A stretch of DNA of 27,181 nucleotides from Mariniphaga sp. (GCA_025363795.1 JANYLE010000446.1:1-27181), one strand, 5' to 3'; positions 1 through 10,075 are shown, counted from the stretch's first letter. Program-made: numbers and translations. Notes: generated by a model not told the origin, from the sequence alone.

Positions 1-165
1 GGTGTACGCCAATCGCTCGAAGTACAAACCATGAATATGGCTTTGGCAGCTGCAAAGTTTATTGAGGAAAACCTCCGTTTCCCGGGTGGCGAAAAAGTGG
101 AATGTGTAATTGCGGATACGACCTTAACAAGTTTACAAAATAAATTAAACCGTCAATGCCTATGA
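1..165 (+). pseudogene. 3'-truncated fragment of an L-fucose isomerase gene, cut by the left window edge
   Basis: Bases 1-123 are identical, base for base, to 13082-13204 inside the intact isomerase gene. They are read in the same frame and encode residues 24-64 of that protein. From base 124 the similarity stops abruptly; the frame adds 14 unrelated codons and ends at a stop at 163-165. The fragment has none of the metal-binding residues, which lie in the second half of the enzyme, so it cannot be active. Its true beginning is outside the window. It is either the broken end of a second fucI copy, for example at a duplication or insertion boundary, or an assembly artefact at a contig end, since exact repeats of about this length at an edge can come from k-mer overlap. 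The identity is certain; the origin is not. Confidence 0.75.
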
Positions 166-304
166 GAAAATCCAAATAATGTACAGTAAAAAAAATGTAA
201 ATCTGCTTATTTTGATTTATGAAAAATTGAATCAACTTTCTTATAAATATTTTCTTAAAATAATATGTTTTAAAACAAACCATTGAATTTAAAAATTTTC
301 ACCT

Positions 305-3300
305 ATGCTAAAATGTAGAATAAAACAAAGAATTTGGGTAGCGAGCATGTTGCTTATATGCTTGCTTTCTTATGTTGAAATTGTATCAGCTCAAAACAGC
401 GGAACCACTCAACAGTCAATTATTAAAGGTAAAATATCCGATAATAAAGGAAATTCTATTCCTTTTGTTAATGTGATTTTAAAAAACACGACTACAGGTG
501 TAAACTCTGATACTGATGGGAACTTTAGTATTCCTGCTCCAAAGGGGGCGACATTAATATTTTCTAATATTGGATATTTATCTCAAGAAGTTACTATATC
601 TAATTTTGATTTTATGAATGTAACATTAACAGAAAATGTACTTTCATTAGATGAAGTTGTAGTAGTCGGATATGGAACTCAAAAAAAACGCGACCTTACT
701 GGAAGTGTGGCAACAGCTAACAATAAAGATATGCAAAACAATGCTGTTGCTGGTCCTGGTCAAGCACTGCAAGGCAAATTGGCCGGCGTACAAATTTCGC
801 AAAATAGTGGCGATCCAAATGCAGGAGTGTCAATAAAAATCCGAGGCGTTGGAACTTTTGGCGCCAACTCTACCCCCTTAATCGTAATTGATGGAATAAT
901 TACTAATCAAGGTCTGGCGGATATCAATAATAACTCAATTGAAAACATTGTAATTTTAAAAGATGCTTCAGCCGCAGCTATTTACGGGTCAAGAGGTGCA
1001 AACGGTGTGGTTTTAGTAACTACGAAGAGAGGAAGTGAAAATAAGCATAGCCTACAATTATCTTCTTATTATAGCTTTGATAATGTACAACGCATTAATA
1101 CGCCAGTAGATGCTGTAACCTATTCAAATATGATGAACGAGTATTTTGTCAATTCAGGCGCCACTGCACCATTTACAAACGATGAGATTGCTTCGTATAA
1201 AAAAAGCACCAATTGGCAACGAGAGATTTTCAGAACCGGCGGCAAACAAAATTATGAACTTACAGCAAGTGGAGGAACAAAAGACAATTTATATGCAATT
1301 AGCGCTGGCTATTATAAAGGAGAAGGAATTGTTATAAACGATACATATGATAGGTATAATTTTCGAATTAATAATGATGTTACACCATTTAAAGGTTTGA
1401 AAATTGGATCTAGCTTGGGATTAAGCTATGGAACACGAAAACAAGGGAACTCACAGCAAGCAATTAGTGAGGCATTGATTTATCCTCCAAATGTGCCAGC
1501 ATATTTGCCAAATGGAAATTTTGGTATAGCTGATCATAATGGACAGCCAGTAACGATGATTTCTCCACTTATTGCTGCACTATTACCCTTAAACAAGGCA
1601 ATAACATCTCGCGTATTGTTTAACACTTTCGCTGAATATGAAATATTAACCGGATTAAAATTTAAGACTAGCGTTGGCATTGAATATTTTAATGTAAACA
1701 CTACTAATTTTAATCCAACATATGATTATGGTGTTAGTAATGTTAATACTTCCGCAAGTCTTTTTAGAGGGTCATATGAAAATAAGAACTTACAGTGGGA
1801 CAATATCCTGACATATAATAAAACAATTAATGCAGATCACTACATTGAGCTCTTAGGAGGTTGGACTTTTCAGACAACCAGGACTGAAGATTTTACAGGA
1901 TACAGAGAATCATTTTCAAGCAATGATGCTTCTCAGCAAATTTTAAATGATGGATCCAAAAACGATCAAGCGAGAGGTTATTATTCAATTTGGGCAATTC
2001 AATCATACTTAGGACGAATAAATTATTCATATAAGAATAAATATCTATTTACCAGTAATATCCGAATAGATCAATCTTCAAGATTCCCCAAAGCAAACAG
2101 AACAGGTATTTTTCCATCAGCGTCTTTAGGATGGGTTCTTTCAGAGGAACCTTTTATGAAAGATAAATTAGGCCAAGTAAACTTTTTAAAATTCAGAACA
2201 AGTTATGGAATAATAGGAAATCAAGATATTGGTGTTTATCCATATCAAACAACTCTAAGCCCGTCGCAATATTATTCGTTTGGCACGGGACAGACTGTTG
2301 TAGTAGGAACGGCACCCACATCAAATGTTAATTCAAATATTACCTGGGAAAAAACAGCCACAATGAACATAGGAGGTGAGATGAGACTTTTTGATAGCAA
2401 ATTGAGTTTAATAGCCGATTATTATAATAAACTTAGTTCTGATATTTTAGTAAGCGTTGCACTTCCTTCAGTATCCGGACTTTTTGGAAATCCATATATG
2501 AATATTGGTAGTGTGAGAAACAGGGGTTTTGAGTTTTCTTTAAATTACGGGAACATGTTGGAAAAAAAGGATCTCACCTATGAAGTAGGGATTAATTTTT
2601 CAACAAATAGGAATAAAGTCATTAAATTAAATACTGATGCAACAATAATTACACAAGGAGGAGCGCAGGATCAGTGGGAAATGCGAACCCAAGAAGGTCA
2701 TGAGATAAATCAGTATTATGGCTACGTTATGGTCGGTCTTTTCCAAAACCAAGATGAAATTAGTAAGTGGCCAACCCAACCGAATGCAGCTCCTGGGGAC
2801 ATGAAGTTTAAAGACTTGAACAATGACGGAGTTATCAATAGTCAGGACAGACAATACATTGGATCAAGTTTGACACAAGAAATGATAGGATTTAATGCAA
2901 GCGCGAAATATAAAAATTTCGACATTTCAATGAGCCTAAACGGAGAACTTGGAAGAAGCATGTATATACTAACCAACGGATTTAATTTGGTAAGAATGGG
3001 AGAAATAACATCCTCAATGTACAATGATCGCTGGACAGGACCAGGAACAAGCAATTATGTTCCCAGACTTGTTGCAGGAGATCCCAATAATAACTCAAGA
3101 ATGTCAACATTCTGGTTAAGAAGTCAAAATTATCTACGTGTTCAGAATGTGCAATTGGGATATACACTTCCCACAACTTTTACTAAAAAGATAAAATTAC
3201 AAAATCTTAAATTTTATGTTGCAGGCCAAAATCTATATACGTTTAATTCTTTTCCGGGATATGATCCAGAACTTGGAACTGGTACGTATCCAATTCCACG

Positions 3301-3334
3301 ATCAATTTATTTTGGGATTAATATTGGCTTTTAA
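305..3334 (+). CDS. susC: SusC-like TonB-dependent outer membrane glycan transporter
   Basis: This 1009-residue protein is a SusC/RagA-type outer membrane importer that forms a lidded barrel with its SusD partner and imports oligosaccharides using TonB energy. Residues 1-29 are a signal peptide ending in VSAQ. Residues about 40-105 form a carboxypeptidase-regulatory-like beta domain (GKISDNKGNSIPFVNV). A DEVVVVGYG motif and KRDLTGSV follow near residues 115-135 and mark the TonB box and start of the plug. The remainder is a 22-strand-type barrel with a C-terminal strand ending in a phenylalanine (YFGINIGF), as expected for Bam-dependent assembly. No STN domain is seen, so signalling through an anti-sigma factor is not indicated. 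susD follows after 28 bases. The first ATG fits the signal peptide. The substrate cannot be read from this gene alone; the neighbours suggest a furanose-rich glycan. Confidence 0.95.
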   Translation: MLKCRIKQRIWVASMLLICLLSYVEIVSAQNSGTTQQSIIKGKISDNKGNSIPFVNVILKNTTTGVNSDTDGNFSIPAPKGATLIFSNIGYLSQEVTISNFDFMNVTLTENVLSLDEVVVVGYGTQKKRDLTGSVATANNKDMQNNAVAGPGQALQGKLAGVQISQNSGDPNAGVSIKIRGVGTFGANSTPLIVIDGIITNQGLADINNNSIENIVILKDASAAAIYGSRGANGVVLVTTKRGSENKHSLQLSSYYSFDNVQRINTPVDAVTYSNMMNEYFVNSGATAPFTNDEIASYKKSTNWQREIFRTGGKQNYELTASGGTKDNLYAISAGYYKGEGIVINDTYDRYNFRINNDVTPFKGLKIGSSLGLSYGTRKQGNSQQAISEALIYPPNVPAYLPNGNFGIADHNGQPVTMISPLIAALLPLNKAITSRVLFNTFAEYEILTGLKFKTSVGIEYFNVNTTNFNPTYDYGVSNVNTSASLFRGSYENKNLQWDNILTYNKTINADHYIELLGGWTFQTTRTEDFTGYRESFSSNDASQQILNDGSKNDQARGYYSIWAIQSYLGRINYSYKNKYLFTSNIRIDQSSRFPKANRTGIFPSASLGWVLSEEPFMKDKLGQVNFLKFRTSYGIIGNQDIGVYPYQTTLSPSQYYSFGTGQTVVVGTAPTSNVNSNITWEKTATMNIGGEMRLFDSKLSLIADYYNKLSSDILVSVALPSVSGLFGNPYMNIGSVRNRGFEFSLNYGNMLEKKDLTYEVGINFSTNRNKVIKLNTDATIITQGGAQDQWEMRTQEGHEINQYYGYVMVGLFQNQDEISKWPTQPNAAPGDMKFKDLNNDGVINSQDRQYIGSSLTQEMIGFNASAKYKNFDISMSLNGELGRSMYILTNGFNLVRMGEITSSMYNDRWTGPGTSNYVPRLVAGDPNNNSRMSTFWLRSQNYLRVQNVQLGYTLPTTFTKKIKLQNLKFYVAGQNLYTFNSFPGYDPELGTGTYPIPRSIYFGINIGF

Positions 3335-3362
3335 TTTAAAATTAGACTAAAATTTATTTATT

Positions 3363-4886
3363 ATGAAAAACTTAAAGTTTACTTTAATATTATTAATTGT
3401 CATTACTTTCGGATGTAATAAACAGTTAGATCTTCAGCCAATTGGACCCGTTTCAGACACAAGTTTCTATAAAACTGAAGCGGATGCAATGGCAGCTGTA
3501 AATGCTTGCTATAATTCACTCCTCAGAATTTCCTCACAAGGTGGTTGGGCTGTGTCAGGATGGGAAATCTATGGTGACATTATGAGTTCAGATGTTCAAT
3601 CTCATCAAGATATTGTTGACTATGTTCAAATTCAACAATCGACATTGTTCCCTAACAATATGACCCTAAGAAATTTATGGCAAGGTGGATATGCAGGAAT
3701 ATACAGGGCTAATGTAGTTTTAGAAAAATTGCCTGCAATTAAAATGGATGAAGCGCTAAAAAGCAGATTAATTGGTGAGGCACAGTTTATTAGAGCATGG
3801 TGGTATCTTAGATTGGTTAAGATATTTGGGAATATTCCTTTAGTTCTTAAAACTTTGCAACCTGATGAGATGTATCCTCTTCAAGTTCCAAAACAAACCA
3901 CATATGATCAGATTGAGAAAGATTTGTTAGCGGCAGAACTTGTTTTGCCCAAAACTTATAATTCCTCTGATGTTGGGAGAGCCACTTTGGGCGCTGCCAA
4001 GGTTTATTTAGCTGAACTTTATATGATCCAAAAACAATGGGCAAAAGCTCGAATTAAGCTTGAAGACATAATGGGTCTTGGAATTTATGGATTATTGGAT
4101 TCTTATTCATCTTTATTCACAGGAGCAAATGACAATTCAATAGAGGGAATTTTCGAAATACAGTACACTGCTGGCACAGGCTTGGATCTAGGTAACTTTA
4201 ATACTGTAATGTTTTCACCTAATGGCGAAGGTTTAACTGCAAATGGTGGTTGGGGATGGACTAGACCTACTCCAGATATTGTTAAAGAGTTTGAGGTTTC
4301 ACCCAAAGAGGATCCACGATTAAGTGCTTCAATTTTTAGGAAAGGAGATATTTTTGAAGGTAAAGTATTCCAAGATAAAGTAAATGGCACTGGACTTGGA
4401 CATCGCAAATGGTGTATTTCAGCAGCGATGGGTAGTGAGGTAACCTGGCCTTTTCAAACTTCTGCTAATTTAGTCCTTTATCGTTATGCTGAAGTGTATT
4501 TGATGGAGGCTGAAGTCCTAAATGAAATAGGAGAGTCGGCAGCTGCTGTAGGCTACATAAATAAAGTCAGAGCTAGACCTTCTGTAGACATGCCTGCTCT
4601 TTCAACTACATTATCAAAAGCGCAAGTATGGGAGGCTATACGTCATGAAAGAAGAGTCGAATTATGTTTTGAGGGAAAGACAGGATACGATTTGCGCAGA
4701 TGGGGAATAGCAGGTACTTTTCTTAGATCACCTGAAAGGTGGCAAAATGATGTAACTCTTAATCCACAATATGGAGGTAATTATTTCAAGTTTATTGATG
4801 GACGGGATGAGTTACTGCCAATACCCCAATTAGAAATAGATATGTCGCATAAGACATTGGTGCAAAATCCTGGGTTTGGTCAATAA
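3363..4886 (+). CDS. susD: SusD/RagB-family outer membrane glycan-binding lipoprotein
   Basis: This 507-residue surface lipoprotein is the SusD-like lid that captures glycan for the SusC channel upstream. The signal peptide ends in a lipobox with Cys18 (VITFGC). The N-terminal SusD-like region (residues about 20-220) includes FIRAWWYLRLVKIFGNIPL. A TPR-like helix pair at about 200-235 contains GRATLGAAKVYLAELYM. The C-terminal SusD domain contains LYRYAEVYLMEAEVLNE, INKVRARP and RHERRVELCFEGKTGYDLRR, all characteristic of the family. The length is usual. The gene is 28 bases after susC and almost certainly cotranscribed with it; a strong hairpin immediately downstream suggests the unit ends here. 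The family call is secure; ligand specificity is unknown. Confidence 0.95.
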   Translation: MKNLKFTLILLIVITFGCNKQLDLQPIGPVSDTSFYKTEADAMAAVNACYNSLLRISSQGGWAVSGWEIYGDIMSSDVQSHQDIVDYVQIQQSTLFPNNMTLRNLWQGGYAGIYRANVVLEKLPAIKMDEALKSRLIGEAQFIRAWWYLRLVKIFGNIPLVLKTLQPDEMYPLQVPKQTTYDQIEKDLLAAELVLPKTYNSSDVGRATLGAAKVYLAELYMIQKQWAKARIKLEDIMGLGIYGLLDSYSSLFTGANDNSIEGIFEIQYTAGTGLDLGNFNTVMFSPNGEGLTANGGWGWTRPTPDIVKEFEVSPKEDPRLSASIFRKGDIFEGKVFQDKVNGTGLGHRKWCISAAMGSEVTWPFQTSANLVLYRYAEVYLMEAEVLNEIGESAAAVGYINKVRARPSVDMPALSTTLSKAQVWEAIRHERRVELCFEGKTGYDLRRWGIAGTFLRSPERWQNDVTLNPQYGGNYFKFIDGRDELLPIPQLEIDMSHKTLVQNPGFGQ

Positions 4887-4904
4887 ATAAAAAATCTGAT
4901 GAAA

Positions 4905-4934
4905 AATCTCCGAAGCTTTTGGGCTTCGGAGATT
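4905..4934 (+). terminator. Perfect 12-bp stem-loop after susCD
   Basis: The arms AATCTCCGAAGC (4905-4916) and GCTTCGGAGATT (4923-4934) are perfectly complementary around a six-base loop, TTTTGG. The hairpin starts 18 bases after the susD stop codon. There is no long T-tract after it, which is common for Bacteroidota transcript ends. It probably terminates or stabilises the susCD transcript and separates its level from the enzyme genes downstream. Confidence 0.65.
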
Positions 4935-5106
4935 AATACAATGATATTAAATACCAAACCAAATATTTCCTAAAATACTGAAAGCACCTTGAATGATTTT
5001 GTAATAATATTATGAATGAGACTCAATTATTGGGGATTCTCAACTTGAAATTTAAAGATTAAGGATCATTCAGGGTCGTTTAAATTCAGCACTTAATTAA
5101 TTACTC

Positions 5107-7422
5107 ATGAAAAACATCGCTTTTTATATTATTGCTTTTGTCAATTTAATGTCGATTTCGGAATGCAAGGCCCAACTAAATATTGAAAAAAAAATTGATA
5201 TAAAAAAAATTTTTCTTGATCATACTAGTAACCAGTTGTTTTTGGGGAATCTCCCAATTTTAAGCCTGTCTGCCTCTGATTTTGTGATGAATGATATTGA
5301 TGGTATGAAAAGTTTTAAAAATTGGAATCGCCTAAAACAGGATAATTATAAAGCTCAAATAAACATTTCAGCATACGCGAATAACATTATCCACGTCGAG
5401 GTTGATTTGAATACTGATACTTTAAATGCTCTGAAGGACTTGTTTTTGAAATTTAAATTTCTCCCATTAAACCCCGAGTCATGGTCGGAATGCAGAAAGG
5501 ATTTCCACTGGATTCCGAATATTAAATCAAAACCATCACATGTTGCATCAGACCATGTTTTTCGTTCACCAGTCGTTCTAATGATGGCTGACAAAGTTGG
5601 AGTTGCTTTAATTCCAGATTTAGATCTTCTTGCTGAAAATAGGCCTGCTCCTTATTATCTGGACATGAGGTACCCTGAAAATGAGGCTCCGGAAATAATT
5701 TATGGTATTTCCAATTGTAGGGTTGAACCTCATCAATATTATTCGAAAAGCGGTGATCCGTTTGTTGTAAAAAAGGGAAGAATAAAAATGGGCTTCTATG
5801 TTATCCTCAGCCAAAACATTTCGAAGAATGAATTATTGAGAGAGACAAATAGCCTGCTGTGGAAAAAATTTGGCAAAAGCTACTTAATTTGTCATGAACC
5901 TCAGACTGTTCCATTTAAGCAATATGCCGAATACGGATACACAATGGCATTAAAAGAATTATGGGTAACTGCCCACTATCCAAATTCAGGGGGTATTACT
6001 CTTTCAACATATTTTGACCAGGATAAACAAAAATGGGGAGGACGTTCATTCCCAAACGATTTATGGTTTCATAGTTGGTTCAACAATATGCGAACTGCAT
6101 ATGGCCTTTATAAATGGGGAGAGAAACTCTCGAAACAAGATTGGAAACAGAAAGCAATTGAAGTCAGAAATCTAATTCTGAATGCTCCTGTAGAAAAAGG
6201 TTTTTTTAAAACTATATACAATTCACAAACTAAATCATGGACTGCCTCCGGCCAGGGTGGGGGTGAAAATGTATACCACCTGCCTGATAACTCCTGGACA
6301 GTTTATTGGTTATTACGGTTTAATCATGAATGCTTGTACGACGGAAAAACAAATAAATTCATTCTCGATTATGCCTATGCATTAATTGCATGCCAGCAGC
6401 CTGATGGTAGCTTTCCTACTCGTATATCTGTGGGAAACCTTAAACCGGATTCGGTTTTAAATGGTTCTGCATCTGAAGGGTTATCTATTTGGTTGCTGAC
6501 CGAAATGCGTTTGAAAGGTCTTTTCCCTAATAATTCCGGAAAATTAGTTGATGATGCAATTAGGAAAGGTCTTAACCATATTCAAAGAGAAATACTCCCA
6601 AGACAAAAATTTGAAGATTTTGAGCTGTATTTCTCCTGCTCACCTAAACCTTTGGATTTTTATGATCCGGTTTCTGAAATGTACGGGCAAAACACACTTA
6701 GTATACAATGGTGTGCAGAGGCATTTCGCACCGGTTATCAATTATTTAAGTGCCGAAAGTATTATGATAGCGCACTGTATTGTGTCGACCTTCTGTGTTT
6801 ATACCAACAGGTCTGGAACCCTCCCTATCTTAGTTTTTATGCTTTTGGAGGCTTTGGGGTAATGAATACTGATGCAGAATGGAATGATGCAAGACAAGCG
6901 CAATTTGCTGAGACGTTAACTAATTTTTATGATCTAACCGGAAACAAAGAGTATTTAGAGCGAGGTGCTGCTGCAGCAAGAGCTTCATTTGCACTAATGG
7001 TAATTGATGAAAATAAAGATGTCGCTCCGATGAATTTTAAAGGAACTGACAGTCAATTCGAAATCCATGGTGCTATGGCAGAAAATTATGGCCATTGTGG
7101 TTTGGACTGTCGTTCAGGTCAATCTGGATTTCACTGGGGAACAGGAAGTGCACTATGCACCAGCATAATTCTGCAAAACAAGTATGGGGACCTTTATATT
7201 GACCCTTCCCTCAAACATGTAGTTGGAATTAATGGTGTAGTAATAAACAAAGCGGAATTTATGAAAAATAAAATCATACTATCTATCGACAAATTAACAA
7301 ATGATGAATATTTGGGAAAATTATCCTCGGGGAAAAAACCCAAAAAACTTATTGTAAATATCAATAATAGTGTTGTAACAACAATAAATCAGGAAAATTT
7401 CAAAATAAATAATAGTAAATAA
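5107..7422 (+). CDS. Secreted putative glycan-active protein of an unrecognised (alpha/alpha)-barrel-like family, copy 1
   Basis: I do not recognise a named family for this 771-residue protein. Residues 1-22 are a signal peptide ending in CKA; the residue before Cys20 is Glu, so a lipoprotein is unlikely. The N-terminal part (about 25-240) looks beta-rich. The part from about 260 to 690 is a series of Trp/Tyr-rich helices typical of (alpha/alpha)6 barrel hydrolases, lyases or epimerases. Residues about 700-771 are an extra tail. It is clearly paralogous to the protein at 20959-23043. Shared blocks are VFRSP (151-155), IPDLDLL (169-175), EDFE-x-Y-x-SCS (503-512), GGFGVMN (581-587), EWND-x-RQ (591-597) and ENYGH (659-663). 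The conserved Asp, Glu and His make catalysis plausible. A GH116 gene follows after 45 bases, the same order as at the second copy. The function is inferred from context only. Confidence 0.75.
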   Translation: MKNIAFYIIAFVNLMSISECKAQLNIEKKIDIKKIFLDHTSNQLFLGNLPILSLSASDFVMNDIDGMKSFKNWNRLKQDNYKAQINISAYANNIIHVEVDLNTDTLNALKDLFLKFKFLPLNPESWSECRKDFHWIPNIKSKPSHVASDHVFRSPVVLMMADKVGVALIPDLDLLAENRPAPYYLDMRYPENEAPEIIYGISNCRVEPHQYYSKSGDPFVVKKGRIKMGFYVILSQNISKNELLRETNSLLWKKFGKSYLICHEPQTVPFKQYAEYGYTMALKELWVTAHYPNSGGITLSTYFDQDKQKWGGRSFPNDLWFHSWFNNMRTAYGLYKWGEKLSKQDWKQKAIEVRNLILNAPVEKGFFKTIYNSQTKSWTASGQGGGENVYHLPDNSWTVYWLLRFNHECLYDGKTNKFILDYAYALIACQQPDGSFPTRISVGNLKPDSVLNGSASEGLSIWLLTEMRLKGLFPNNSGKLVDDAIRKGLNHIQREILPRQKFEDFELYFSCSPKPLDFYDPVSEMYGQNTLSIQWCAEAFRTGYQLFKCRKYYDSALYCVDLLCLYQQVWNPPYLSFYAFGGFGVMNTDAEWNDARQAQFAETLTNFYDLTGNKEYLERGAAAARASFALMVIDENKDVAPMNFKGTDSQFEIHGAMAENYGHCGLDCRSGQSGFHWGTGSALCTSIILQNKYGDLYIDPSLKHVVGINGVVINKAEFMKNKIILSIDKLTNDEYLGKLSSGKKPKKLIVNINNSVVTTINQENFKINNSK

Positions 7423-7467
7423 TAGTTCTATCGAAGACACTAATTAATTGTAATAATACATTAATTT

Positions 7468-10044
7468 ATGAACAACAGAATTTTTTCGTCTACATTTTGT
7501 TTATTTGTATTCTTGTTTCAGACAGTTTACTCAACTGAATGGCCAGTACTAAAACATTATGATCAGGCTCATTTATCGAAAATTGTTCTTCCAATTGGGG
7601 GAATCGGAACTGGGACCGTTAATTTAGGAGGAAGAGGAGATATTCGTCAATGGGAAATAATGAATATTCCTGGAAAACAAAATCCTGGAGGGCCAAACCG
7701 AAATGATTTGGAAAGTATATCTCCTGTATTTTGTTTATACACAAAAACAAAGGAAGGGAAAACCATCACAAAATCCTTAACGGGACCACTTGAGTATTAT
7801 CAATATGAAGCGATGATGGGTCAGCCTACTGAAAATCATGGATTACCACGTTTCCGGGAGGTGAGTTTTGATGCAGCTTATCCATTTGGACAGGTGAATC
7901 TTTCTGATAATGATGTTCCACTCGATGTGAAGATTAAGGCATTTAATCCGCTGATTCCCGGAGATGCGGATGCGAGTGGAATTCCAATTGTAATTCTGCA
8001 TTTTGTTCTGACAAACAAAACTAGCCAACCGGTAATTGCCTCAATATGCGGGGTGATGGATAATTTTATTGGGATTGATGGCAGCAAACAAAAGCCTGAT
8101 TGGAAAGGTGAACAGATGTTGTATGGAGTCAGCAAGAATAAGAATGAAATCCGATCTGAGAAAGGTATTCAAGGTATTTACATGACATCGGATGGAGTAG
8201 ATAGAAATGATCCGGCATGGGGAACCATTGCATTAACAACCGATTCGAATGAAAATATCAGTTTCAAAACATCTACCTCACCCTTAGGTTGGGGTAGTGA
8301 AATCTTGTCATTTTGGGATGACTTTAGTAGTGACGGGAAATTGACAAATATAGAATACAATCAACCAGATAAACCGACTGGGGCATTAGCCACACAATTT
8401 GAAGTTCCAGGTAAAGGGACGAAAGAAATCTCTTTTTTTATAACATGGCATTTCCCAAATAGATTTGCTTGGTCCGAAACGCGGGTCGGAAATTATTATA
8501 CGCTGCAATACAAAGATGCCTGGGACGTGATTAAAAAAACGTATAACAGATTGCCCCTTTTAGAGGAAAAGACGCTCGCATTCGTGAATGCTTTTATTAA
8601 CAGTGATTTTCCTGAACCTGTTAAAGAAGCTGCTCTTTTCAATGTTAGTACTTTACGTTCACAAACAGTTTTCAGAACCGAAGATGGCAATATGTTCGGA
8701 TGGGAAGGTGTGATGGATCGGGTGGGTTCTTGTATGGGATCATGCACACATGTATGGAATTACGAACAAGCAACCGCATTTTTATTTGGGGATTTAGCTC
8801 GCACAATGCGTTTTGTTGAATTTGGAGTTTCAACTGACAGTATTGGACTAATGAGTTTTCGAACTAACTTACCTATTGCAACTGCCCAAAGATGGGGAAA
8901 AGCTGCTGCGGATGGTCAAATGGGTACAATTATGAAAATGTACCGTGATTGGCAACTATCTGGAGACGATGCTTTTTTGCAAAAAAACTGGCCTATGGTA
9001 AAAAAAGCAATAGAGTTCTGCTGGATTAAAAATGGATGGGATAGTGATGTTGACGGGGTAATGGAAGGATGCCAGCATAATACAATGGATGTTGAATATT
9101 ACGGGCCAAATCCACAAATGGAGCTGTGGTATCTTGGTGCTCTAAGGGCTGGGGAAGAAATGTCTAAATATGTGGGAAATAAAGAGTTTGCAAAAAAATG
9201 CAGAAGACTTTTTGAATTTGGAAGTGCCTGGACGGATAAAAATTTATTCAATGGTGAATATTATATCCAAGAAATCAGGCCACCCATGAAAGCTGAGAAT
9301 ATTAACCCGATACTATCAGTTGGAATGGGAAGCTTGAACTTCACAAATCCCGATTTTCAACTTGGAAAAGGATGTCTCGTCGATCAACTCGTAGGTCAAT
9401 ATATGGCACATGTTTGCGGATTAGGATATTTGATTGATTCAACAAAAATTGCAACAACCTTGAAAAGTATCATGAAATACAATTATCGGGAAAATATGTT
9501 TAGTCATTTTAATCATTTAAGATCGTATGTTTTTGACAATGAATCAGCATTATTAATGGCTGATTATCCATATGAACGTCCCCAATTTCCTTTTCCATAT
9601 TACAACGAAGTAATGACCGGATTTGAATATGTAGCTGCAATCGGAATGCTGTTTGAGGGTCAAACTGAAAATGGGCTTTTATGCATTAAAAATATTCGTG
9701 ACCGATTCGATGGTCTCAAACGAAACCCATTTGATGAAATTGAATGCGGACATCACTATGCTCGTGCCATGGCAAGTTGGGCCGCACCTATAGCAATTAG
9801 TAAGTTTCAATATTCCGGTGTTGAAAAATCAATTAAATTCACCTCCAAACCTGGAACTTATTTTTGGAGTAACGGCTATGCTTGGGGAACTTGTAAGGTT
9901 GATGGAAAGAAGGCTAATCTGACTATTATGTTTGGAAAGATAGAAATATCTCGATTTACACTTGCCGATCTGGGTTCAATAAAAATAAAAAAAATAATAC
10001 TAAATGCCTCAGAAAACAACAATAGAATATTCGAAATAAAATAG
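7468..10044 (+). CDS. GH116-type glycoside hydrolase (DUF608), secreted, copy 1
   Basis: This 858-residue protein resembles the GBA2/GH116 family: an N-terminal beta-sandwich (about 30-350) opened by LPIGGIGTGT (41-50), then an (alpha/alpha)6 catalytic domain (about 370-850). Residues 1-22 are a signal peptide. In the family the nucleophile is a Glu in a W-E-G-like segment and the acid/base an Asp in an N-T-x-D segment. Here these are probably Glu413 (GWEG) and Asp541 (HNTMD). THVWNYEQA, RNPFDEIECG and HYARAMASW are also typical. Known GH116 activities include beta-glucosidase, beta-xylosidase, glucosylceramidase and exo-beta-D-arabinofuranosidase. The neighbouring GH172 and isomerase genes make the last attractive but unproven. 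Unlike its paralog at 23063, it has no inserted domain. It follows the unrecognised 771-aa gene by 45 bases and is probably cotranscribed with it. Confidence 0.85.
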   Translation: MNNRIFSSTFCLFVFLFQTVYSTEWPVLKHYDQAHLSKIVLPIGGIGTGTVNLGGRGDIRQWEIMNIPGKQNPGGPNRNDLESISPVFCLYTKTKEGKTITKSLTGPLEYYQYEAMMGQPTENHGLPRFREVSFDAAYPFGQVNLSDNDVPLDVKIKAFNPLIPGDADASGIPIVILHFVLTNKTSQPVIASICGVMDNFIGIDGSKQKPDWKGEQMLYGVSKNKNEIRSEKGIQGIYMTSDGVDRNDPAWGTIALTTDSNENISFKTSTSPLGWGSEILSFWDDFSSDGKLTNIEYNQPDKPTGALATQFEVPGKGTKEISFFITWHFPNRFAWSETRVGNYYTLQYKDAWDVIKKTYNRLPLLEEKTLAFVNAFINSDFPEPVKEAALFNVSTLRSQTVFRTEDGNMFGWEGVMDRVGSCMGSCTHVWNYEQATAFLFGDLARTMRFVEFGVSTDSIGLMSFRTNLPIATAQRWGKAAADGQMGTIMKMYRDWQLSGDDAFLQKNWPMVKKAIEFCWIKNGWDSDVDGVMEGCQHNTMDVEYYGPNPQMELWYLGALRAGEEMSKYVGNKEFAKKCRRLFEFGSAWTDKNLFNGEYYIQEIRPPMKAENINPILSVGMGSLNFTNPDFQLGKGCLVDQLVGQYMAHVCGLGYLIDSTKIATTLKSIMKYNYRENMFSHFNHLRSYVFDNESALLMADYPYERPQFPFPYYNEVMTGFEYVAAIGMLFEGQTENGLLCIKNIRDRFDGLKRNPFDEIECGHHYARAMASWAAPIAISKFQYSGVEKSIKFTSKPGTYFWSNGYAWGTCKVDGKKANLTIMFGKIEISRFTLADLGSIKIKKIILNASENNNRIFEIK

Positions 10045-10075
10045 GATTAACGATATCGAAGGTAATCGGTAATCC
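10044..10075 (+). terminator. Imperfect stem-loop at the end of the first GH116 gene
   Basis: GGATTA (10044-10049) pairs with TAATCC (10070-10075). After one mismatch CGAT (10051-10054) pairs with ATCG (10065-10068), leaving a ten-base loop. The stem begins at the last base of the stop codon. No T-tract follows. It is a candidate transcript end for the 5107-10044 unit, supported by the long gene-free stretch that follows, but the stem is AT-rich and may be fortuitous. Confidence 0.35.

Noticed and set aside
211..271. Possible promoter for susC: TTTG at 211-214, or TATGTTTT at 264-271
   Set aside because: Neither has both a -33 TTTG and a -7 TAnnTTTG at the usual 19-21 base spacing. In such AT-rich sequence single partial boxes are expected by chance.
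59..283. 74-codon open frame on the minus strand near the left edge
   Set aside because: It runs antisense through the fucI fragment and the AT-rich spacer, with low-complexity Phe/Ile/Lys/Tyr content and no family resemblance; it is likely chance.
5093..5104. TTAATTAA-type sequence before the 5107 gene as a third operator
   Set aside because: It lacks the central CG of the two palindromes flanking the regulator and such AT-only palindromes are common here.
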